Assembly: GCF_000003605.2 (NCBI RefSeq)
Contig: NW_003124900.1
Span: forward strand, 272,747 to 305,217
DNA: 32,471 nucleotides
Origin: Saccoglossus kowalevskii
Taxonomy: Eukaryota > Hemichordata > Enteropneusta > Harrimaniidae
Direction of reading: 5' to 3'
Shown here: positions 7,501-14,166 of the stretch, piece after piece
How the letters are laid out: the number at the start of each line of letters is the position of its first letter
How positions within the stretch are numbered: position 1 is the stretch's first letter
Position numbers and translations under genes: made by a program
The notes under the pieces: generated by a model
Databases searched by the model: none
Seen by the model: only the letters and a program-made list of their open reading frames with translations
What the model was told of the DNA's origin: nothing

Positions 7501-9981
7501 TTATATTTGTCCCATCAGACATAGAGTAATTTAGAAGCAAAAAACAAAAAAAACTTTTCTTCAATTTTGCTTGCAGTACAAATTATTGCGGGGGGGGGGG
7601 GGTAGTGTAAAGATAGGTTAATTAATAATATAAATAAACTCATTTAACAAATGTCGAAATAAACACCATTTTACATTTTTTCTTTAATATCCATGTTCAG
7701 ATTTCCATACTCGGTAACTGAGAGCGGATGTGCATTAGTCTTTCCTTTCAGCTACAATCATCAAAGTAATGTTGACAGTGCTGTTTTAGAGCAATCCACG
7801 GACCAAGAAAAATCTAATTATGTAAACGACAATAAAGCTGGCATATCAAGATATGAAATCAATCTGACAAATGAAAGGTAAACCAATCTAGTCTATTGAG
7901 GGCGCTGTGTATTAGTGAAGACCAATCGATCTCTGGCTTACAAGAATTGTAGTTTGAGGGCAGTAGACATTAGTTATAATTCAGTTCATTTTCATTTCAA
8001 CATTGATCGACCAAGGTTAAAGCGCGACAGTCGTCACGTTCGAATTTCATGTAAATAAACAATGTATTTTACACATGTTGTATACGTCGCTATGAGTCCC
8101 ATATCGAACAGGACGCGGCACGGCGACTGACGCCCTTTAAGCTGAAATTGGAGAATTATTATAACTGTGAAAAAGGACCAAATTATAATGTATTACTCAA
8201 TTGTGAGGTAAAAATGAAGACATATCCGATTTAATATTTCACACAAGTATATTTGGGGAAGGAAAGTGGAACCAGCACAGTAAACATTGCCTTCTGAGAG
8301 TCGTAGTGAATAGAGACAATGTGTTCATCTATCTGATTATTATATTTCAGTTACAAGTCTGATTTCACTCCACTGCTGGCTGACTGTAAGTGTTACAGTT
8401 GTCAAAACCACACCAAGGCTTACATCAATCACCTGTTGGTTACGAAAGAATTGCTAGCCAGGGTACTGCTCATGATGTAAGTACTGAGTTCTGTTAAAAA
8501 GGGGGGGGGGGTAATCATGTGCTGCTTGAATCACTATTAGAAGGCAATGATTCTAATATAGTGTGTATGAATTGCATGGGACTATGAAGATTGATGAAAT
8601 CTTCTAATTTGGGAAAATTTTTCTAACAACATTTTGATAGTTTGCATGTTGTACTATCAATAATCAGTTTTAATACTGAAAAAAAATATCACATGGCAAG
8701 ATTTGATTTTTCTCATGGCCAGTTTTTCACAGAACAACTGCACCATTCTGTGCATAACTGAATGCATTCTTCAAGGCTGAATTTGAATGTATTGAAATGA
8801 ACTTGTTAAAAGTTTGCTTGGGAAATTTCTCGGTCCACTTTATTTTTCTTATCATGTTATGGTTTTGTTTCACTTCTATCATTTTGTAATATATCTAGTT
8901 GATATTTGCTCACATGGCAATCTTTTTATTCATGTTGCAGTAAATTTTACTCTCGGCCAAAATTTTGACTTAAAAAAAAGTTCTGGGTCACTAACTTATT
9001 TTTCTGTTGGAAATGCTGGTATAATGGTTCATGAGTAGGTGCCTATGCTAAACTGTTGGTCAGAATAAACTGATTTGCATATACATGTATCATCATGTGA
9101 AGTAACAAACAAAACTTATTTCAGCTTTAAGGATCCGTGTAGACGCTCAGTAACACAAAAAGATGGTCTTCACGCAGCACACGGTTGAATTTCATGTGAA
9201 CAGACAATGTTTTTTACATACTGTAAAATCTGTATTTGAAGCCTCATCTCTAATATAAGTCACACCCGTTCTTATTGAACAATTGAGAACCAAACATTCA
9301 CAATTCCTCATATATGTAGATGCGCTAATAGAAGCCACACCCTCTGTTGCATTGTACCATTTTAATAGAAGTCGCAGCTTTTAATACAGATGTTACAGTA
9401 CATTGTGTGATGCGATGCCACGTGACAACTACCGCTCTACAAATCCTGTCGGCCATTATTGTTACATTATTGTAGTTTTATACCTTTGTTAGCTATTGCT
9501 ACAAAATGCCATGAAAAGCTGTTTGTTTAATAGGAAAATGCTTGCTGACGTTTTCCTTATTGTATGACATTTGCGTGTGCCCCAAGTGTTTTTCGAAGAG
9601 GTTACTTACCAACATAAGAAAATTGACAGGATTCAAAAATGTTTTGTGCTTTTGAACACACCCCCAAGCCACTAATACTTAGCTCTGCCTCTGATAAACT
9701 AGTGGTACACCAGTGACAGTCAAGTGTTTCTATGTCTTACCTACAAGCCATTTCAGGGTTTCTGTGGCGATGTATGAAACTTATTGTATAGCGCCCTCTG
9801 CAGTCAGGAATATGAAAATGATACCTGACTATCATAGATTGAATAAATGGATCAATTTAATTTTTTTTTTTTTTGCAGACACAATTTTCATCACTACTTT
9901 GAGTTCTTTGAAACCATTAGACAGTCGATACGAGACGACAAATTCCAACAATTGAAGAAAATTATTATGGATAGCACATGA
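1299..9981 (+). CDS. QTRT2: Queuine tRNA-ribosyltransferase accessory subunit 2 (8 coding exons)
   Basis: QTRT2 pairs with the catalytic QTRT1 to form eukaryotic tRNA-guanine transglycosylase, which swaps guanine 34 for queuine in tRNAs for Asp, Asn, His and Tyr; the vertebrate protein is associated with mitochondria. Coding exons are 1299-1501, 1661-1829, 2369-2542, 3722-3895, 6801-6901, 7701-7877, 8351-8476 and 9879-9981. They sum to 1227 nt, 408 aa plus TGA, against about 415 aa in human, and all junctions keep frame. Family blocks in order: MKL...[95 protein letters not shown], and the zinc site C345-x-C347-x2-C350-x25-H376. The start is the first in-frame ATG, with A at -3. It is head to head with NELFE and tail to tail with Roquin. 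The TGT fold and zinc site are kept; that it is the accessory rather than catalytic subunit follows from overall similarity. Confidence 0.95.
1661..1829 (+). CDS. QTRT2: QTRT2 exon 2
   Basis: Acceptor cttttttcag ends at 1660. Encodes [17 protein letters not shown] and [18 protein letters not shown]. Donor gtaagg at 1830; ends in phase 0. Confidence 0.92.
1849..2308. repeat. Minisatellite, about 21-bp unit, QTRT2 intron 2
   Basis: Degenerate tandem copies built on CATGATACACCACCATGAAG fill most of the 539-bp intron. The array keeps one minus-strand frame open by chance, giving a false hydrophobic MVVYHV-repeat protein. Confidence 0.85.
2369..2542 (+). CDS. QTRT2: QTRT2 exon 3
   Basis: Acceptor tcacttag ends at 2368. 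Encodes [15 protein letters not shown] and [19 protein letters not shown]. Donor gtaagt at 2543; 58 codons exactly. Confidence 0.93.
2543..3721 (+). other. QTRT2 intron 3
   Basis: AT-rich intron with a 12-nt G run near 3129-3140 and one MITE at 3334-3510. Nothing else recognised. Confidence 0.7.
3334..3510. mobile_element. MITE with ATACTGTAAAA termini
   Basis: A 177-bp element with perfect 11-bp terminal inverted repeats, ATACTGTAAAA and TTTTACAGTAT. The interior is a loose hairpin (AATTATTCACTGGGTTTTAA against TTAAAACTCAGTGAAAATTA). The ends can be read as TA target site plus CTGTAAAA, as in Tc1/mariner-type MITEs. Related termini occur at 9219-9400 and 25591-25802. Confidence 0.7.
3722..3895 (+). 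CDS. QTRT2: QTRT2 exon 4
   Basis: Acceptor actatatcag ends at 3721. Encodes [18 protein letters not shown] and [14 protein letters not shown], a highly conserved TGT-family core. Donor gtgagt at 3896; 58 codons exactly. Confidence 0.94.
4613..4866 (+). pseudogene. Transposase N-terminal remnant inside the Harbinger-like element
   Basis: An ATG at 4613 opens [15 protein letters not shown], then stops after 18 codons. An overlapping frame (4651-4866) continues with the very basic [16 protein letters not shown] and later RSVWKRVH. Start-of-protein leucine and arginine runs followed by a [RS]-x-W-x-R motif resemble the N-terminus of PIF/Harbinger nucleases, but the DDE catalytic part is absent. 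Read as a frameshifted, internally deleted relic; the match is weak. Confidence 0.4.
4953..5128. repeat. Array of CTTAGCCCGTGCTAAG near-palindromes
   Basis: Copies at 4953-4969, 4987-5001, 5054-5069, 5087-5101 and 5113-5128, plus one in the left half at 4548-4562. Each is its own inverted repeat (CTTAGC against GCTAAG), and several are followed by GTTCNCGCAC. Likely binding sites for a transposase. Confidence 0.75.
5990..6500. repeat. 157-bp tandem repeat, about 3 copies
   Basis: ATCACTTTTTAC recurs at 6051, 6208 and 6365, a fixed 157-bp step, with AAGATATCATCATGAAATGA and AATATCAAAGCAA at matching places. Copies have diverged by point changes and small indels. Confidence 0.85.
6565..6676 (+). 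pseudogene. Decayed duplicate of QTRT2 exon 7
   Basis: The sequence parallels 8316-8425: the intron end TCTATCTGATTATTATATTTC, then TTTCACTCCACTGCTGGCTG and TTGTCAAAACCACAC. The acceptor cag has become cat, and the codon pair TGT-AAG is now TGT-TAG, a stop inside the zinc motif. Similarity fades before the exon's 3' end, so no donor remains. Fragments upstream (5262-5345 against 7996-8200, and 5868-5925 against 8268-8320) show that the copied block began far upstream in intron 6. It cannot encode a working exon. Confidence 0.85.
6801..6901 (+). CDS. QTRT2: QTRT2 exon 5
   Basis: Too short for simple ORF calling, but clear: acceptor ttaatttcag ends at 6800, then [20 protein letters not shown] and ELGIDVFDS. 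It ends GATTCTGC before gtatcctct, a U12-type donor; the split codon gives Ala with exon 6. Confidence 0.92.
6902..7700 (+). other. QTRT2 intron 5, probable U12-type intron
   Basis: The donor GTATCCTCT differs from the U12 consensus GTATCCTTT at one position and fits the U2 donor poorly. TTCTTTAAT at 7680-7688 resembles the U12 branch site TTCCTTRAY (one mismatch), with the branch A (7687) 13 nt before the end of the acceptor AG, in the usual U12 range. A long pyrimidine tract next to the acceptor is missing, also as expected. The body contains a 13-nt G run near 7590 but no genes or clear elements. Confidence 0.75.
7701..7877 (+). CDS. QTRT2: QTRT2 exon 6
   Basis: Acceptor ccatgttcag ends at 7700. 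Encodes [18 protein letters not shown], then a variable polar loop and [11 protein letters not shown]. Donor gtaaac at 7878; two bases of codon 333 are left at the end. Confidence 0.93.
7878..8350 (+). other. QTRT2 intron 6
   Basis: Short intron carrying a TTAA-flanked MITE (8017-8140). Its remaining sequence was the source of, or shares an origin with, the duplicated block in intron 4. Confidence 0.7.
8017..8140. mobile_element. piggyBac-like MITE, complete
   Basis: Flanked by TTAA at 8017-8020 and 8137-8140. Inverted termini AGCGCGACAGTCGTCACGTT and the complement of CGACTGACGCCCT; GTTCGA and TCGAAC mark the inner ends of the arms. No coding capacity. The paralogous site in the intron-4 duplication (5292-5295) has one TTAA and no element. 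Confidence 0.8.
8351..8476 (+). CDS. QTRT2: QTRT2 exon 7 (zinc-binding motif)
   Basis: Acceptor tatatttcag ends at 8350. Encodes three zinc ligands in [13 protein letters not shown] (C345, C347, C350) followed by [17 protein letters not shown]. Donor gtaagt at 8477. A degenerate copy of this exon and its upstream flank lies in intron 4 (near 6565-6676). Confidence 0.94.
9151..9425. mobile_element. piggyBac-like MITE interrupted by another MITE
   Basis: Left part (about 9151-9218) matches the family: TCTTCACGCAGCACACGGTT, then GAATTTCATGTGAACAGACA. The right part resumes after 9400 with CATTGTGTGATGCGATG, matching the sequence that follows in the copy at 18212-18302. The break coincides with the TA target of the inner element. 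Confidence 0.55.
9219..9400. mobile_element. MITE with 18-bp TIRs (TACTGTAAAATCTGTATT)
   Basis: A 182-bp element. TACTGTAAAATCTGTATT at the left matches the complement of AATACAGATGTTACAGTA at the right with one mismatch. TA at both borders fits a mariner-type target. It contains inverted GAAGCC/AGAAGTCG and AATATAAGTCACACC/TAATAGAAGCCACACC blocks. Confidence 0.75.
9879..9981 (+). CDS. QTRT2: QTRT2 exon 8 (C-terminus)
   Basis: A 15-nt T run and ttttgcag form the acceptor (ends 9878). Encodes [20 protein letters not shown] and a charged tail ending IIMDST, then TGA at 9979-9981. H376 is the fourth zinc ligand. Confidence 0.92.
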
Positions 9982-10117
9982 AGTTCCACATTATAAATTA
10001 AATATGGTGGCCGTAACACGTTTGAAATCGCCATTTGTGAATCTTTTCATACATCTTGTTTATCTAGCTATTCGTACTTGTATCAGTATAACCAAAGATG
10101 TTTTTCACACACACAGG

Positions 10118-10123
10118 AATAAA
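10118..10123 (+). terminator. Candidate QTRT2 polyadenylation signal
   Basis: First AATAAA after the QTRT2 stop, 137 bp downstream. Cleavage site not determinable from sequence. Confidence 0.35.
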
Positions 10124-11027
10124 ATCCGATATTCAATGCTATTCAGTTCAAAAAACTGTACACAGCGAGTCAAACCTCACCCACAGGGTTAAATATAAAA
10201 TAAAAATATCAGGTTCAGTGTGCCCTCTAACAGCAGTATCTGTATTTATGTAGAGATCTAAAAGTTGAGTCAGATTGTTGACTTTTCTGGGGAGGTACGT
10301 TTTTAAAAAATGTATGCAACTATATTGGCGACTTGACAGGAGCAGACAAATGGTGTGCCCCCAGATTTTTTTTGTTATTATGCCTATTTTGTTCATAAAA
10401 TGTGAATTTCGTTTTATCGAATTCCATAACAAAATGATTTTTAAGATCCCGACATCAATATACAAATTTCTGAAAGTAAGTTAGAACTAGAACTCACTGC
10501 GATTTGTTATAAATTATATAGGGCACACTGATTTTTTGTACCCATGAAAATTATAAGTTTTGAAATTTGGTTGAACCATTGACACATATGGTTGTCTGGG
10601 GCAACTGCCAATTTCAACCCCCAAGAATCATCTTGTAGAGAAACAGTCAATTTACAAGACTCTGCCTGATTGGCTACCCAACCCTAACACATAACAGTCT
10701 GACCAATCAGAGAGCAGCTTGCTAATTGACAATTCTACCTTGTATAGATACTTTGACTTAACTGGAGAAGCCAGCGTGATACAAATAATGACAACACAAT
10801 TTTTATAACATGCATTTTACTAAAGTAAAGACAATTATCACATGATATGTAAAATAATTTTACAATAAATTCATATTTCCACTGATGGACTGATACATTG
10901 CTTCAAATAATCACACTGAAATGAGTTGTCAAAGTGTAAAATACTAAGAAAAATTCTCACTTGTGTCCATAAAAACTCCTCTATGTTGCTATAGCATTGT
11001 GCATCCTACTAGTATAAATTCATCAGA

Positions 11028-11240
11028 GATTACCTACAAATACTCAGCCAATTAGAGATTATCTATGATTACTCAGCCAATCAAAGCTTACATGTATCTG
11101 TGATTACCTACAAATACTCAGCCAATTAGAGATTATCTATGATTACTCAGCCAATCAAAGCTTACATGTATCTGTGATTACCGGTACTCAGCCAATCAGA
11201 GATTATTTATGATTACCCAACCAATCAGAGATAATGCCTC
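11028..11240. repeat. 74-bp tandem repeat with CCAAT-type motifs
   Basis: GATTACC recurs at 11028, 11102 and 11176; each unit contains ACTCAGCCAATTAGAGATTA and AGCCAATCAAAGC. The same CAGCCAATCAGAG-like word also appears near 10690 and 13690. Confidence 0.85.
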
Positions 11241-11824
11241 AACCAATTGAAAAAAATCCAACTTGAAAACATGGTCAGGTGTAGAGACATTGAAAACAAA
11301 ACAAAATATTCTGTGCAGATATGCCCACATATACACCGACTAACAGGCAATGTAGCCCACTAGCTAAAAATACAATATTAATCACAATAATTAGTTGCTA
11401 GCAGTATCCCATCAGAATGAACTATATACTCTAAATAAGGAAATATAGCATCACACAGACAATGTCTTTTTTGTTCATTAGCAGTAATCACAAACAAAAC
11501 AAAATATAGACTAATTATTACTCAATGATTGTTTCAAATCTAAAACATCACCCATTAATCATGGACAGAGAATGAAATATTGTTACGAATAATGAAGGCA
11601 AAAGCATAAACATGAATATACATACAAGTTTTAAATTCTCTGGGGAAAAAAAAAACACCACGAAAAAAGGGTGTGTCATTCGATGTTACTGTATATAATA
11701 CAAAAAAGCGATAAGATATAGAGCCATATCTATTGGAATAAAAACAAGCATAGCAGTTTAGTTATTGAGACTTCTTATCAAGAACACTTCCGGAGATTAT
11801 ATTTCATATTGAAAAACTAGAATA

Positions 11825-11839
11825 TTTATTCCTTTTATT
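11825..11839 (-). terminator. Candidate Roquin polyadenylation signals
   Basis: Two TTTATT words (11825-11830 and 11834-11839) read AATAAA on the minus strand, about 1.9 kb past the Roquin stop. A 3' UTR of that size is usual for the family, but nearer variant signals cannot be excluded. Confidence 0.25.
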
Positions 11840-12131
11840 AAAAGCATCGTCACTTTTGTCTTGACACAAATGTATTAAGTTTTAAACAACCCACTTCACG
11901 TACAGTATGTTTTAGATGAATAAGGCCAGAGACAAATACACTGAGCAGTGGGTCCACTCCAGTATGATGGATATATTTTCTGAAAGCTAAGTTATAGCTA
12001 TAGTGACAATTTGTCACATTAATGTTGTACACTTTTGCCATAAACACTGCCCTCTAGTGACAGAGCGCTTTTGTGATGACAAAATCATGCAGCAGAATAG
12101 AAGTGACATTGGAAATGTGGATCATCTGCTT

Positions 12132-12262
12132 TTAAAGCGCGAGAGTCGTCACCTGCGCGGGAATTGAGTCCCAAGTGACGATAACAACACACGCTAAAAA
12201 CCCAAAGGCTCACAGGTAGATGATTGTTTGTAAACAACCATGCGCAGACTCCCCCGCTTTAA
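12132..12262. mobile_element. MITE with TTAA flanks, related termini
   Basis: TTAA at 12132-12135 and 12259-12262 flank inverted ends AGCGCGAGAGTC and the complement of GACTCCCCCGCT. The ends resemble the element at 8017-8140, but the interior differs (contains TTGTTTGTAAACAACCA). Confidence 0.65.
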
Positions 12263-13648
12263 TATATTGATTGATTGATTCGCTGTAACGCTAGCGAGAT
12301 ATGCTGATTGACGTATTTTCAAGCTTTTGGATACAACCATATAACGTAGGTGTAATTTCAACACAGTTTAACACCATCACATGCTGCAATGAGGTCAAGT
12401 TTCTACGACGATGTTCACCGGGTGAATCAGTAGTCTCGCTGTATTCAAGCTAAAACACTGTATGTGCCTTAGAGAATTTAAACCTTCATACAATATATAT
12501 CTGTTATATTCACAGTTTCTGTGTACAGATGTGAAATAAAAATGAATAACAAAGAATGAATTAACCACAGGGGATTTTAAAAAAATTATTGCTACACAAG
12601 GCTTCAGAGAAGTAGTAATGGTATAGATACAACAAAGGGTGGATGATTTTAAGGGCACACTAATGCCACTTAAACAAGAAATAGTGTTTTATCGTCCAGA
12701 AAATTTCTAAAATTTTCTAGCATAAAAAGTATTAATAGTTTTGAAATAAATGCTTGTAAAATGCCAATCATACAATATAGACCCCTAACGGGATTATCAA
12801 TGTTATTCACCTCTAAACAAGTCAATATCAAACCCAAGTGCACAATTTATGCAAATATACATTGATACATAATATCAATTAATAGTTATTATATCTTACG
12901 TCAATAGACTCAGCTAATGAAAATGACTCAGAATAATTTTTTTTTTAGTTTGTAAAATGAAACTATGACAATACATGTCAATATGCTGACAATTAAAGGA
13001 ACGCCAACTCTGATTACGTACATGATCAGGCCACCATGCCAGGTCATATTTTTGGTTTAACCAATGAAATCGATGATGACACAGCCACCAAATAATGAAG
13101 AATTAAAAAAAAATGATTATACAAATATTGTCAAAAAACTCATTGGAGTGTGAAATTACCGATTTTTTTTCAAATTAAATTTTTGTAAAAAATCAAAGTA
13201 GTAATACATATATACCATATATTTTAAATGAATTACAAATATGTTTGGGAGGAGCAAACAAGGATATATTCGACCACAGTGATTCAATTGACCTTTTAAC
13301 TCAAAAACATTTAATCAGACCGTTTCTCGTTTTCAAAAAATGGGCAGCGAGGCAATTTTTAATTTTCGGTAAAATATTTGACAGTGCACAAAGTTTGCAA
13401 GTTTAATCAATTTTTTGCACAGTGGCAAAATAGGTGAAAAAAATAGACTTGATAGACACATTGGCAAGAAACGTTTTTGTTTTTTTTGTTAGGCCTAATC
13501 ATAAACATAACATGACATAAACAAATTATAAAACAAAGTACGGTAGTATAACTATATACCATCTCTGTGCGGGTTAACAATACACTTGTGATGGATGAAT
13601 TAGTAGTAGTAATAACCTTGTTTGCTCTGTCACATCAGAAAACAGCTC

Positions 13649-13696
13649 CCTGATTGGCTCTAAAATCCAACAGTTTCAACTCTCTAGCCAATCAGG
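13649..13696 (-). promoter_or_regulatory. Perfect 11-bp stem-loop in Roquin 3' UTR
   Basis: CCTGATTGGCT (13649-13659) and AGCCAATCAGG (13686-13696) are exact complements around a 26-nt loop, 39 bases past the stop codon on the transcribed strand. It may be a structured 3' UTR element or the relic of a repeat, since related CCAAT words occur elsewhere in the window. Confidence 0.5.
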
Positions 13697-13734
13697 TTAT
13701 TGGAGTCATCATTCTTATTAGTTTTCTTATTATA

Positions 13735-14166
13735 TTACTGTTGTTTATAACTCTGATACAAGTCATTCCAGGGGTCTTCAACAACATTTGACGGCAAAGT
13801 TGTCATCCAAGCATAGTTAGGATCTTTGATGGCTGATGGTGGTGGTGGTGCCGGACATGGTGAAACATACCTACCAACCCTCTGCGGATAATAGTATGGA
13901 GCACCAGGTACTGGGTTGCCATGTTGTTGTGGTGGTGGTGGTGGTGGTGGTGGTGGTACTTGTCTGCCATTACCCACAAAATAGTTGGGCTGGACCACTT
14001 CAGTACGGGGGTGGTAGTCAGCGTATTGAGGGGCTACTCGTATACCATATGCCTGGGCTTCCTGATAAACCAACTGTTCCGCAAACTGGTGATCGTTTTG
14101 TTGTTGCTGTAAGCGCACGTTAGCGGGCAGGCACTGCTCAGGTTTAAGTTCATTGGCATCATTGAC
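13735..14166 (-). CDS. RC3H1: Roquin exon 15: C-terminus with polyproline
   Basis: Residues 1086-1228 and TAA (13737-13735). Glutamine run, then nine prolines (1156-1164) encoded by a CCA-type triplet repeat seen as (TGG)n on the plus strand at about 13929-13956, then AYQ/YYYPQR-type sequence and [13 protein letters not shown] at the end. Acceptor gtaattaacag. The tail is not conserved with vertebrates as far as I can tell. Confidence 0.88.
   Translation of the reverse strand, partial: VNDANELKPEQCLPANVRLQQQQNDHQFAEQLVYQEAQAYGIRVAPQYADYHPRTEVVQPNYFVGNGRQVPPPPPPPPPQQHGNPVPGAPYYYPQRVGRYVSPCPAPPPPSAIKDPNYAWMTTLPSNVVEDPWNDLYQSYKQQ

Larger units (their letters stand above)
8477..9878 (+). other. 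QTRT2 intron 7
   Basis: AT-rich intron with a G run near 8501-8510 and a nested pair of MITEs (about 9151-9425). An open frame at 8814-9038 has no recognisable similarity. Confidence 0.65.
9982..13734. other. Convergent intergenic region with both 3' UTRs
   Basis: QTRT2 ends at 9981 and Roquin (minus) ends at 13735, so this 3.75-kb stretch should hold both 3' UTRs. Open frames at 10004-10192, 10148-10465 (-), 11850-12047 (-) and 12395-12658 (-) show no family motifs. It also holds a 74-bp tandem repeat (11028-11240), a MITE (12132-12262) and an inverted repeat just past the Roquin stop (13649-13696). Confidence 0.7.

Noticed and set aside
13836-14123. Plus-strand frames with long Val or Trp runs
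   Set aside because: They are antisense to the polyproline triplet repeat of the last Roquin exon.
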